Origin: Syngnathus acus
Lineage: Eukaryota > Chordata > Actinopteri > Syngnathiformes > Syngnathidae
Direction: 5' to 3'
Length of the DNA: 64,000 nucleotides
Assembly (NCBI RefSeq): GCF_901709675.1
Contig: NC_051108.1
Span: 1,240,001 to 1,304,000, forward strand
Positions 23,601-35,123 of the stretch are shown piece after piece. The notes under the pieces were generated by a model, which saw nothing but the letters and a program-made list of their open reading frames with translations, searched no databases and was not told the origin of the DNA. The first letter of the stretch is position 1; every line of letters begins with the position of its first letter. The position numbers were made by a program, and so were the translations under genes.

Positions 23601-26600
23601 TTGTCAACGTGACTTTTCTAGTTTTTATGATTATTTTATTTCTTTTCTAGTGCAAGGCGTGGACATTTATGTTTGCATCATTTATGAGGCGAGGCGGAGA
23701 CGCCATGTTTGATTCTTCTCCGCGCTCCACACGCGCCTCTTCACTAATGAATACGACGCACACATGCACGTCTTATTTGAGCGAAACATTCAAGCTGCAC
23801 GAATGTATAAATATATTTTTTACTCAAGACTTTTTTAGAATATCAGGTCATCTAATCACAATTTCAAAGTAGTTGAGCTCAGCAAAAAAAATAAAAAAGT
23901 TCATTTTCCTTGTAACTTTCTCGAAGAGTTGGAGTGCTTTCATTTTTTTTTTTGGTTGCGTGTATCTAATCCTTTAATGTTTTAATTTAGTCATTTAGTA
24001 ACGGTGGGCTGAAGGAAAAAGATAAAACTTGCGTTGTCTCTTTCAATTTAACGGGATAAAGCTTCACGTTGCAGCTCGGGGGAGGAGGTGGAGTGGGGAG
24101 CTTGCTGGCTTTGATTCCTGGTTGGCATTCAGCTTTAATAAAAAGGGGAGGGGGGGGCGCTCCCTGTCGATATTTAATCAAGCTGCAATCTGACAATTGA
24201 TCGTCTCATCAGAGGCACGGCGGGAGAAGTTGCGTGACGAGATTAGCATCGCGCTTCCAACAAGCTCAAGTTGAGAGTGACAATTTTCTCTTATCAGAAG
24301 GTCACCGCTCGGCTTGTCGGGGTGTCGAAATGCGGCGGCGGCGGGCGAGATCAGCACCGGCTTGGCCGTGGTGGACCTCAGCACCATTTCATGTCTAGAA
24401 TAAAAACATCCTTCCTCTTCCTGTCATGTCCACTAGCAGCCAGAGAGCCGAGTATAAATATTGAAAATAAAAGCCGTGCTCGGACAAAAAGACATTTTCT
24501 CATTTTGCCGGCGTACAACTTATGAATTTTTGATGTCTCAATCTTGAGCTTTCAGGGAATCTTTTTTCATTCCTGGGCGACATATTTCCAAGAAGCAAAT
24601 TTACTCTGACATTTTCCACTCAGTTGATGTGCCACACGCGCTTAATAGATTCATAAAATGTGTGTGTGTGTGTGTGTTTCTCTGTCAGTGTGTTAAACAG
24701 AACTCCCGTTCATCTCATCCATGAGATCATTCTGGTGGACGACTTCAGTGATGATGGTGAGCATGCACATGAATAATATTACAGCCGTACTGAGAAGCTG
24801 AGAGGAGCTGAGTGTCCAGTGCATACTGCCCCCTGGTGGCCATAGTGCATATTTCTATTTAAAAATGAAGGGCATTTACATGGGCACGTCTGTCCAAAGG
24901 CACATGCTAGGCAGTCAGGTGAAAAACGAGGCGTGCGTCTATTTTGCGGTCGGAGAGCCAAGCGCTCATCCAGCTGCGTCCGTCTGTCCCCGGAGACGCT
25001 TGCCGTCCTTGGCGCAGAAGGGAAACCTGCCAAAAGAAAGTCAAACAACTTTGAGCAAGTCGAAGAGAAAATGAAAATATTGGGAATAGAAGCAATGAAA
25101 ATGATCGCATTTTGGTTTTCAGGGGACGACTGTCAACTTCTCACCAAATTGCCCAAAGTCAAATGTTTGCACAACAGCAAGAGAGAAGGTTAGTGCCTGC
25201 TTTTTTAATTTCATTTGATTTCATTATTTGTTTATTTGTATGCGTGAAAAGTTCAGACACAACGAATCCAACCAATTCGACAGGTAGGCCAAAGCGTCCT
25301 ACATTGGCTTGGCTTTCATTACATCACACACACACACACTTACAGCCAATTTATCCGTTTGGCTCGTTAACACTTTATGACTTCGGGTCTTCTTGATTGT
25401 CTTTTCGACGCCCATAAATACACATTGAGCCAATACAGCATAACACACACACACACACTTACTGGTGGTTGTAAAGAAACACCTTCATGTACAAAGTCGG
25501 CCATTCTTCATTGTTTCGGTGCGTGTGTGTGTGTGTACGTGCAGCCAACCGGAAAATAAAGCCTTATTGAGGATGAAATGGGATTTTAAATTGGCTGAGC
25601 CTCGGCCCGACGGCACCGCGTGAAACTTCTGACAATGTCAATGACACACACACACACACAGACACACACGCATGGAGCTACATGTCAGTGAATATTGATC
25701 AGAGCATTTAGTTGAAAGCGCCTGCAAGCCCAGCTCGCCTAACAAGCTGATTTCCAGCGGCAGCCACACACACACACACGCACACACAGGCTGAGTCACT
25801 TCCTGTCTGCTACAGCTCGCCGAGCTTGTTAAAAGGTTGCATCCTCGTCTGGCTGCAGGCGAGAAAATGACTCGTGCATCTTACAAGTACAGTATAAAAC
25901 TAACTCTAAAACGAATAAAAAAAAAAAACAAAGTCTGACTTTGTGTTGCTTCAGGTCTGATCCGGTCGAGAGTGGGTGGCGCCGATGCGGCCAGCGCCAA
26001 AGTTCTGGCCTTCCTGGACAGTCACTGCGAGGTCAATAAGGACTGGCTGCCGCCGCTCCTTCACAGAATCAAAGAGGTGAGCCGTTTCATCCATTTAAAA
26101 AAAAAAAAAAAGGTCGATCTGCTTTCCAAGCGACGCCCTCTGCCCGCCGCCGCGCACGTTCGCTCGGCGGCTAACGGCCCGCGACCGTCCCACCTGCCGG
26201 CTAATATTGTCGGCGGTCGTTTGAGCGCGCTAATGGTGGCACGCTCGGCTATTAAAGCCGGCCGATTTTCATTCCCGCAAAGAGCCGGCAGGACGCCAGA
26301 GCGACTTTGGAGCCGCTCCACGTCCTCTTTTAAGGCCCATCCGGGATCTCGTTTAAAGGTTAACGGGGGCGCTAGTGAGCCGGAAAGCCGCAAAGCTTTC
26401 ACAAGGCGCTCTTTTTTATCGTCAAGGTCTTATTTCAAGCGGGAAAGTCGTCGTCGCGCCTTTAGCGTATCTTGATATTTGTCTTGTCGGTCTCAGGACC
26501 CCACCCGGGTGGTCAGCCCCGTCATCGACATCATCAACATGGACACCTTCGCCTACGTGGCCGCCTCGGCTGACCTACGAGGAGGTACGCCGACACCGCG

Positions 26601-29060
26601 CACACCTGACCCAGGCCCGAATTGATATCGATTTTTTTTTTGTCAGGTTTCGATTGGAGTCTTCATTTCAAGTGGGAGGGTCTCTCGGCTGAGGAGAGGG
26701 ATGCCCGCAGCGACCCCACCCTGCCGATCAAGTACGACGCTGCACGCAAATATAAACGAGTAACGGGGACGCTGACGTTTGTCGCACGTGACAGGACGCC
26801 CGTCATCGCCGGCGGGCTTTTCGTGATCGACACCTGGTGGTTCACGCACCTGGGCAAGTACGACACGGCCATGGACATCTGGGGCGGCGAGAACTTTGGT
26901 GAGTCCAATGCGCACAGGTTCCGGAAGCTAACGTGCTAATCGAATCTGGGATTTCCGCGTGTCGCAGAGATCTCCTTCCGGGTGTGGCAATGCGGCGGAA
27001 GCTTGGAAATCATTCCGTGCAGCCGCGTGGGTCACGTGTTCCGGAAGAAACATCCTTACGTCTTCCCGGAGGGCAGCGCCAACACGTACATCAAGTACGT
27101 AACAATTTTGAAACAAATCAAATAAGCGACGTGGCGTCGCCATGGCAACAAAGGAGGTCATACCTGCTTCTGCTAAACTGGAGGAGAAGCAAGTTTGCAG
27201 ATTAGCAAAGTGTGTGTGCGCGTTTTAGGAACACACGGCGCACGGCCGAGGTTTGGATGGACGACTTTCGCCTCTTCTACTACTCTGCTCGTCCGGCAGC
27301 TCGAGGAAAATCGTACGGAGAGTAAGAACACACACATACGTGCTGAGTGACTCTATGGAGTAGGGCGTGAAGATGTGTCGTTGACGCCCGTCAGGCCGCC
27401 AGCTGCTTCATTTGGACGAGAAAAGGTGTCGGCGGCGTTTAAATGTCAGCGTTTATCAGCCGCACGCAGACGGCGCGGCTGACATTCTGGCGCCGGCGAT
27501 GACGAGGCTGTGAGGTTTTGTGTCTCAGGAGACTTTTGTGGTCTGCAGCATCGGAGGCCGTGTGGAGCTGAGACGCAAACTCAAGTGCAAACCCTTCAAG
27601 TGGTACCTGGAGCACGTCTACCCGCAACTCAAGTCAGTCACCATCTCTTTCCGTTTTGCCCAGATATGCTTGCACTTCCACAAGGGGGCGCTATGTTGTT
27701 TACCAATTTGATATCCTTGGAATTTTTGGTCGCTAGCAAGCTTTCATTCCCGTTGACCAATAGAATCGTCGACTAATGAGTTCAAGAGGTGGACACGCAC
27801 ACACTCGCATTGCGTGGTGTTAATCTCCCGAATGAAATGAAGAGCGCAATTCTCCAGGGAGCGCCCCCCCCCCCTCCCTCCCCTTCCAAACGAGGAATAA
27901 CCTTTGCGGTGTTATTAAGTGCAGGCCAGATAGCAGATTGAATTAACGACTTCCTCCAATTGATCACCCGATAAAATTAATCAAGTAATAAGCCTTCAAA
28001 GTCCGCTCGCCTCCTTTGATGAGCTTTCCGCCACATTTGATCCGTCAGGGTCCCCGACGACTCGGATTGGCAGTCCGGCCCGATCCGACAGCGACAGAAC
28101 TGCTTGGAGTCTCGCCGCGTGGACGGCCAGGAGACGCCCGTCCTCATGTTGGCGCCGTGCGTGGACGCCGGACGCACACCCAACCAGGTCGGCGCCGAGA
28201 TTAATATTTCCCACACGTTTTCAAACGGGGTCAGGTGACGTCTCCATTAAGTGGACGTGTCGCTCATTAGCCGTGATTGCATCGCCGCTCGCGTATCAAT
28301 CATCATCTTCATGGACGTCCAAGTGATGAAGAAATGTCTTCTAACCATGTCTGACAACATCCAAAAGAATTTGTGACTGTTGGCTCAGGAGTGGATCTAC
28401 ACTGCGGGCCAGCAGATCCGCCAGCAGCGCCACGGCCAGGTCGCCGGTGCCGACAAATGCGTGTCGGTCACCGCCACCTTCCCTGCATCGCAGATTCTGC
28501 TGCTGCCCTGCCACGTGGAAGACGCCAAGCAGGTGAGCTGACGCCAGGCCGAGTCCCGCCTCTTAAAGCGCCGCGCAGATACAAAAATCATAGCGGCAGC
28601 TGAATTGCGGAAATATTTCAAATAATTAAGCAAAAAAAATAAATATGCCAGCTCGCTTTCACTCCATTCTGCTCCCGGCACACGCTCTCGCTTTCTTGCT
28701 CACATTCACACACACACATCATTCCCTGACCAATGGGCACCTTGACAACGTCCCCCCAAGTCCCTGCAGCGGAAAGCAACCTGACAAGTCATAAATCACC
28801 TGAGAGGGAGAGTGGGAGGGGGAACAAGCAGAAATGGGGGAGACACTGTCTCCTGTCAAGTTGTCAGCAAGCGTCGACGTATGCCTGTGTCCCTCACTCA
28901 GCGCTGGCAAAAGTCGGGCACCCACCTGGAGCACATGGCGTCTCGCTTCTGCCTGGACTCGGCCATGGCGCTGGACGGGCTGGACTCGTCTCGAATGCTG
29001 GTCATCGGTCCGTGCGAGCCGGGCACCTCCACGCAGCGCTGGGACCTCCCCTTTTCCTGA
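13083..29060 (+). CDS. galnt14: Polypeptide N-acetylgalactosaminyltransferase 14
   Basis: Fifteen coding exons: 13083-13241, 15681-15850, 22936-23034, 24689-24756, 25123-25188, 25955-26076, 26497-26584, 26647-26731, 26795-26898, 26968-27094, 27229-27321, 27549-27632, 28049-28187, 28389-28532, 28902-29060; 568 residues, against 552 in human. It is a Golgi type II membrane enzyme that moves GalNAc from UDP-GalNAc to Ser/Thr, starting mucin-type O-glycans. A signal anchor lies at about residues 10-28 ([18 protein letters not shown]). The GT-A catalytic domain has the Mn-binding DSH motif (FLDSHCEVN) and the WGGENFE motif. A C-terminal ricin-type lectin domain carries RW/QRW repeats. The segment [16 protein letters not shown] and [14 protein letters not shown] favour GALNT14 over GALNT16/GALNT2. 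The conserved RSRVRGAD reads RSRVGGAD here. Intron 2 is ~7.1 kb; most downstream introns are short. Confidence 0.95.
13497..13570 (+). mobile_element. LINE reverse-transcriptase fragment
   Basis: In galnt14 intron 1 a forward frame reads [20 protein letters not shown]. This is the conserved GVPQGS..G..LF core of non-LTR retrotransposon reverse transcriptases. Only ~25 codons are recognisable and the flanks are decayed, so this is a fossil. Confidence 0.65.
14551..14652. repeat. (AC)n microsatellite, about 50 units
   Basis: An almost pure CA-dinucleotide tract of about 100 bp in galnt14 intron 1, the longest simple repeat in the window. Translated frames across it (polyTH on plus, polyCV on minus) are artefacts. 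Confidence 0.97.
15198..15270 (+). repeat. Short tandem duplication, 36-bp unit x2
   Basis: The unit beginning GGCGACCAATCCAGGGCCAC occurs twice in direct succession in galnt14 intron 1 with no visible differences, implying a recent slippage or duplication event. Confidence 0.85.
15851..22935 (+). other. galnt14 intron 2 (7.1 kb)
   Basis: No second gene is recognised inside. It contains many short GT/CA microsatellites (for example 15986-16000, 16791-16809, 16919-16936, 21828-21850, 22136-22160, 22699-22722), poly-A/T tracts near 16166-16186 and 22325-22341, GAG-type purine runs near 22216-22250, and one tRNA-like repeat scrap near 20868-20935. Enhancers may be present but cannot be called by eye. 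Confidence 0.6.
20868..20935 (+). repeat. tRNA-like interspersed repeat scrap
   Basis: The sequence GCGCGGTGGTCTAACGGTTAGCGCG resembles the A-box end (GGTNTAGTGGTTAGCGCG) of a very common fish tRNA-like repeat, followed by TTTGCCTCGCAG and a decayed GGTTCTGCATTTGAG in place of the B box. No cloverleaf survives. The family assignment is from memory. Confidence 0.5.
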
Positions 29061-29080
29061 CCCCCCCCCCCCCCCCCCCC
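29061..29080 (+). repeat. C20 homopolymer directly after galnt14 stop
   Basis: Twenty consecutive C residues begin at the base after TGA. It is G-quadruplex-forming on the minus strand and likely variable in length, and would lie at the start of the galnt14 3' UTR. Confidence 0.95.
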
Positions 29081-30198
29081 AACCCCACATCCGTACCTTG
29101 CTCACATAGCCTGGTCTCGGACCCCCAACCTTTGGGCTAGTAGACGACCTCTGGAGCTGTGACGCTTTGTGGACAAGAGACACCAAGTGCACCTTAAAAC
29201 TCTTCTACTGTCTATTTCTCATTTATTGGCTGTGACACATTAGGAAGACTTGCACAAGCTCATTAAAATTGTTTTGAATATTTTAACTACCTGGGGCAAC
29301 CAAAACATTAGACCCCCCCCTATAAAAAAAAAAAAAAAAAAAAAGGCGGGTCACTGTGTACTGAAAGTTGTCTGGCGTGTGTCGTTTTGCACAAAAGCAC
29401 ACGTCATCTTGTTGTTGTCTGTTAACAGTGCACATCTCATCATGACACACAAAATGCCAAGCAAATCTGTTTTGTTTTCGACGAACGGTGTGATGTTTCT
29501 GCTGGCTCCTTTGTGCTGCAGGATGAGCGCGCCACCTTGTGGTGGTACCAAAGCTTGATTGGGACTCACTTGCTGTGCTTACTGTCATTTGTACCCCTTA
29601 CGAAAAACACAACTGCGCATGTTTTGTGGTCGACTTGTATGACGGCTTATTTTCGTTTCAATAAAGTTTTATAACGACTGAGTCACTGTTGATGTTGTTT
29701 TTCCACTCCAGTCCTGTAAGGGGCAGTAATGCGCATTAACAAGAATGATCGGTGCCATGTTGTGGCAACATTCGAGCCATGTTGGGGTGAGTTTCATTTT
29801 GACAATATTTGCGCCTTGGCACTCTTTTGTTGCTTCTATAGACACATGTTAGACTTTTTATGTACACATTGGCAACTTTATTAGGTGCACAATTCTGTGA
29901 CAGTCAATGCAAACGAGTATATCTTTATATTTTAGACAGCCAGAACCTCCGTCAAGGCCAAACAAGCCTATGCGTACTTCATGTTTTCCACTCCAGTCCT
30001 GTAGGTGGCGGTAATGGTCATTAAAAAGCAGGAACACGGCGAGCTTTTACTCACCACAGCGCCGTCTGCTGGAGCTGATGGCTCATTGCCTCGCCGTTTA
30101 GGAAAGTATTCATCTTATTTTTGAAGTCAGCAGATTTCCTAATATGACTTGATATGATCTTCTATTTACAAATTTCTACACACCATTGTATGTGTTGA

Positions 30199-30229
<31 letters not shown>

Positions 30230-30234
30230 TGTGA
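29081..30234. other. galnt14 3' UTR, then duplicated repeat flank
   Basis: AATAAA at 29660-29665 (with ATAAAGTTTTATAACG after it) is the likely galnt14 poly(A) signal. From about 29690 the sequence contains a fish interspersed motif (CCAGTCCTGTA..GGCGGTAATG) found again near 29990, 31755 and 33880. It forms the 3' flank that was duplicated together with the three downstream acyltransferase-like genes. Confidence 0.6.
29660..29665 (+). terminator. Candidate galnt14 poly(A) signal
   Basis: AATAAA 600 bases after the stop, followed within 30 bases by GTTGATGTTGTTTTT, a good GU/U-rich downstream element. Confidence 0.6.
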
Positions 30235-31445
30235 TTAGGAAAGGTTTTTAGAGTCAACGATGTCCCGTAAGATTCTGGTGGCTGACTTGGTCTCTCTATT
30301 TTGGGGCTTGGTGAGAATCTGCGGATGGAGGACATGTCAGAACAGGTACAACAAAGGCTAGTAAGCTAAGCTAACAAGGCCTGCTGACAACAAATACCTG
30401 GTTGCAGATGGCTTTCCCGTAACGCACAAATGTGACAAAATGCTCGCAGTTCATGAAGAGAAAGTTGTAGGGCAGCTCCACGTCCTTCAGGGCGTCGAAG
30501 CGTCGCCTCATCTCCTCGGGCGATGACGGCTTGAAAGCATGCCGGTTGTTGCTGATGAGGACGCGGACGCCTTTGGGGAGATTGACCTCGCCCATTGGCA
30601 CCCGGCGAATGCGGGTCACGCCCATGAGCATATCACCGGCCATGGGGAACGCGCTTTGCAGAGTGGTGCGGAAGTTGTTCATGAGCTGCGTCTCGTCTGC
30701 GCAATACAAACATAGACTCCATAGATCCAACCATTTACTGCCACCAACGAATATTATCATCAAGTTTTGTGGGAGAGGGTCTCGCCCAGCTTAACAAAGT
30801 GGGGGCACAGCATGCCATGTGCCCCTAAATTGCTGCTGTAGAATATGTAACATAGTTGATCCTTGATGAAAAGTGTTTCCCAAGATGTTTGGAAAGTCTT
30901 TTGATTTGTAAAAATAAATAATAATGACTTCTGCTCACCTGTCACGCCAAAGTGCAACACATAGCCATCTTCGTCGTACAAGCCCCAGTGCGAGTAGCCG
31001 ATCGGGCACGAGAACTCGATCAGGTCTCCAAATTTGGCCTTTGACGAGATCTCCTCAACCTGACACGTCATTATCCTTTTTATTATTGTGATGTGACGTG
31101 GATGTTATTATTAGACGTGCTCGTGTTGAGTTCAAAAGATACCAGATTTTTCTTTTGACTTCCATTGAAATTTTATTTTTTCTATATTGGGGAATTTAAT
31201 CCCAATGCGTCATTTATTAATATTTGCGCTTCCGTCATGCCTGTCGAGTCAGTCAGGTATTAAGGAGCTGCCGCTTTGTTGCATTCATTCCTTGAAGGAT
31301 TGAGCCATTTATATTGATGCTATAAGTAAATATTGTGTATCGTGACGTGTTCTCGTGATATCATGGTTGCCATTAATCATTAATTTTGATGAATATTTTA
31401 TTTTTGGAATATAGTGGTGCGTCTTACCTGTGCCTGCAGATCCAT
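30235..31445 (-). CDS. LRAT/PLAAT-family acyltransferase-like, copy A
   Basis: Four minus-strand exons: 31445-31428 (MDLQAQ only), 31059-30939, 30696-30398, 30318-30235; 173 residues. The fold is the permuted NlpC/P60 LRAT domain. It has a GDLIEF start, a catalytic His in GYSHWGLYDEDG, a second His in VLHF, and the nucleophile Cys in NCEHFVTFVRYG. In PLAAT/HRASLS enzymes these residues carry phospholipase A1/2 and N-acyltransferase activity on phospholipids. Unlike mammalian PLAATs, no C-terminal membrane helix is seen; the tail is polar (ILTKPQNRETKSAT...). It may therefore be soluble or peripherally bound, and function is inferred only at family level. It is the downstream-most of three tandem copies with identical exon plan and phases. 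Copy A is closer to copy C in its last exon than to copy B. Confidence 0.82.
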
Positions 31446-31943
31446 GTTGCAGTCTTCTAAATTCTTAGCTTGAGGTTAGAGTTTGTGTTCGTGGGTATAT
31501 GTGTGCGTGTGCACGCGCGCCAGTTCGACGCTTTGAGTTCAAGCAGGTTGGACTGCATTGCAAGCTCGTTACCTCATGTAACCTCATGTCAATTCCTAGT
31601 GTAATGTTTTTTTTTTCCACATGATCACATTGGCTACTTTATCAGGGACATCATTCAATGACACTCAATGCATACAAAATATATTTTTAATTTATATCAG
31701 AGAATTAGATTCTCCGTCAAGGCCAAAACAAGCCGATGCGTACAACATGTGTTTTACTCCAGTCTTGTAGATGGCAATAATGGTTGGAACGCAGCGAGCT
31801 TACACCCACGACAGCGCCCTCTGCTGGAGCTAAAGGCTCACTGCTTCACCATTATGGTAAAAGTGAGTAGATTTACTATTATAACTTTGTATTGTCTTTT
31901 ATTTATGAAATTTTAGACACAATTTTATGCGTTGCGTGTGTGG

Positions 31944-33476
31944 CTAGGAAGGCTCTTTGTCGGCTTTGGAGTCAACGATTTCCTGGAAGGTGCTGGTGGC
32001 TGACTCGGTCTCTTCGTTTTTGGCCTTGGTGGGAATCTGTGGAGTGAGGACATGTCCGTTTGAGGTACAGCTCGGTTTTCTCAAGTTTTCAAATATGCCC
32101 GGGGAGTACCTGATTGCAGATGGCTTTCCCGTATCGCACAAATGTGGCAAAGTGCTCGCAGTTTAGCCAGAAGAGGTTGTAGGGCAGCTCCACGTCCTCC
32201 AGGGCGTCACGCCGCCGCCTCATCTCCTCGGGCGAGGACGCTTTGAAAGCGTGCCGGTTGTTGCTGATCAGGATGTGGACGCCTTTGGGGACGGTGACCT
32301 CGCCGAGCGGAACCCGGCGAATACGGGTGGCGCCCAGTAGCAGGTCACCGCAGACGGGGAACCAGCTTTGGAGTGATGTGCGGATGTTGCCCAAGACATG
32401 GCCCTCCTCTGCGCAACACAAGGCGTTTGCAAATGTGTCCTTAAATTTCCTCCAACACATTATCGAGACATCTGGGAACTTGATTTGGAAAGAAAAAAAG
32501 AATCACTTCTGCTCACCTGCCACGGCAAAGTGGATCACATGGCCGTCGTCGTCATACACGCCCCAGTGCGAGTAGCCGATCGGGTACGAGAACTCAATCA
32601 GGTCTCCGAATTCGGCCCTTGCTGCGATCTCCTCAATCTGGTCAAATTGACAAATGACGTCATTAGCGTTTTGAGTCTTGGGATATGACGTCACGTGAAT
32701 GTTGCCGTTTTAGCGCAAAATTCTATTCGTGACAAAATATTTTTTGGAATGTTTTGTATGTTTAGTAAGCAGATGTGCTGAGAGCGACGTTAGAAGACAA
32801 ACTGTTTCGTTTTTCTTTGCCATTATTTTTCCCGTTAGTTTTGTGACGTTTCTCACTTTAGCCGCTAGAGGGCATCGTTCTCCCTTTAAAGGTTTCTTGG
32901 CTGTTTCAAACAAAATATAGAAAATACTGTTACTATACTAGATAACGATGTACAATCCTGGAGATCAGTGAATAAAACGTCTTTATTGAAGCCAGCACAC
33001 ACTAGTCACACAACAACAGGTGATAACAGAGGCACGTGACACTGTGTTCAAGCAGGTTGCACAGCATTGCTGTACAACTGGCAAAGTCAAAAATATGCCC
33101 AAGGCACTAGACAGTCTCAACTCTGAAGCATAAAAGTTTCAAGCAAGTAGAGCGTGTGTTTGTTGTCTGAATTAAATAGTAAACATCGTTCTTGACGTAA
33201 AAAATGTAGCTGCCCTGGGAGTCCCCAATGCTTGCTGTTGCATCTTGGTTCAGCGCTATTCAGTAACTCAAGGTTGCATTTTTATTCTAAAGGAATCCTT
33301 CTGTCATACATGAACCTAACCTACAAACTTTTCTTGATTTAGACCCCTAAAAAAAGTTGCGTTTTGTAAATGCCCTGTGACCTCACAGGGTCTCAGTTCA
33401 GCTAAACAATCATTAATCATTGAAGAACGTTTAATATTCGCTATATAGTGCATCTTACCTGCGCCTCCCGGTCCAT
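31944..33476 (-). CDS. LRAT/PLAAT-family acyltransferase-like, copy B
   Basis: Four minus-strand exons: 33476-33459 (MDREAQ), 32637-32517, 32408-32110, 32036-31944; 176 residues. Catalytic His in YSHWGVYDDDGHV, second His in VIHF and Cys in NCEHFATFVRYG are all present, so the active site looks intact. The middle block RIRRVPLGEVTVPKGV and NNRHAFKASSPEEMRRR is shared with copies A and C. The tail is the longest of the three and acidic (KNEETESATSTFQEIVDSKADK), with no membrane segment. Exon 1 encodes just six residues, so the ATG was chosen by its match to the other copies and its GTAAG donor. All exon lengths except the last equal those of copy A, showing recent tandem duplication. Confidence 0.82.
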
Positions 33477-34095
33477 GACTGCTTAGCTTGAGGTCGACTT
33501 GTGCGTTAGTGTGTGCGCGCGCGCGCGTGCGGGCGCCGCCTCAGCCGGTTCGACGCGTTGTGTTCAGGCAGGTTGGACTGCATTTGAAGCGTGTCGCCAC
33601 GAGTTAATTGTAATATGTGAGTCAAACAGGGTGGTGGTAGCTTCTTTCCTTCATCAAGGAAGCAAAAAAGCCTCCTAGAACAACTTTATTTATTCCGGGT
33701 TCATCAGAGACACTAAATGTGACAGGCAGGTGATGGTGCCTGATATTTTTTTTTAACATGAGCACATTGGCAACTTTATTAAATGCACAATTCAGTAATA
33801 GTCATTGCAAAAAATAGAATTTGATATTCAACCTCAAACCTCCATCAAGTTGAAACAAGCCTACAGCGTGTGTTCCACCCCAGTCCTGTAGGTGGCAGTA
33901 ACGGTCATTAAATAGCAGGAACACGACGAGCTTTTACCCACCACAGCGCCGTCTGCTGGAGCTGATGGCTCACTGCCTCGACGTTTAGAAATGTATTCAT
34001 CTTATTTTTTAATTCAGCAGATTTACTGATACGACTTTACATTATCTTCTATTTACAAAATTCTACACAACATTGTACGTGTCGAGTGTGTGTGT

Positions 34096-35123
34096 CTAGG
34101 AAGAGTCAACGATGTGCCGGAAGACTTTGGTGGCTGACTTGGTCTCTCTGTTTTGGGGCTTGGTGAGAATCTGTGGATGGAGGACATGTTAGTGTTCTTG
34201 ATGAAGTCAGCTTCACGGCTACAACAAAGGCTAGTGAGCTAAGCTAACAAGGCCTGCTGTCAACATTTAAACGAGTCTATTGCTTCTTTTATTTGATTGA
34301 TTTTATACCTGGTTGCAGATGGCTTTCCCGTATCGCACGAATGTGGCAAAGTGCTCGCAGTTTAGTACGAAGTAGTTGTAGACCAGCTCCACGTCTTCCA
34401 GCGCGTCACGCCGCCGCCTTATCTCCTCGGGCGAGGATGGCGTGAAGGCGTGCCGATTGTTGTTGATCAGTATTTGGGTGCCGCGGGGGAGCGTGACCTC
34501 GCTAATTGGCACCCGGCAAATGCGAGTGGCGTCCTGCATCAGTTTGCCTCGGCTGGCCAACACTTTAGGGAAAGCTTGGGCGCTCCTCATGAGCATGATC
34601 TCATCTGCACAACATGCAGGAAGTTTGCAAACGGAAGAGAAATAATTCTCAGGTGACATCATACAATGTTAACTCATTGTATGCCATGATTGTTTTGATC
34701 TGGTATCCAACCATTCACTGCCACCAACGAATATTTCCGTCTTTTGGTTTGTGCAAAAAAATCACTTTTGCTCACCTGTCACAGGCAAGTGGATCACATG
34801 GCCATCGTCGTCGTACACGGCCCAGTGCGAGTATCCGACCGGGAATGAGAACTCGATCAGGTCTCCGAATTTGGCCTTTGACGAGATCTCCTCAATCTGC
34901 ACTTGTGACACGTCATTATCGTTTATATGACTGTGATGTGACGTGGATGTTATTAGTCATTAACAACAACAAGAGGAGGTGAACGTAACCAAAAACACAT
35001 ATCCATTTTATTAGTCTGCCCCCCCAAAAGTATTTTGCTCTCCAGTGGTCTCAGTTCAGCTGAAACAGAAGAATCTTTTTTTTGCTGTGTAGTTGTGCTT
35101 CTTACCTGCGCCTCCAGGTCCAT
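34096..35123 (-). CDS. LRAT/PLAAT-family acyltransferase-like, copy C
   Basis: Four minus-strand exons: 35123-35106 (MDLEAQ), 34896-34776, 34604-34309, 34170-34096; 169 residues. Catalytic residues are kept (His in YSHWAVYDDDGHV, His in VIHL, Cys in NCEHFATFVRYG). Exon 3 is three bases shorter than in A and B (296 against 299), an in-frame single-codon change. The tail ends early at IVDSS. The usual SHWG reads SHWA here. As in its neighbours there is no C-terminal membrane helix. This is the most upstream copy; repeats with a tRNA-like core lie just beyond it. All three copies could be expressed separately, since each has its own first exon. Confidence 0.8.
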
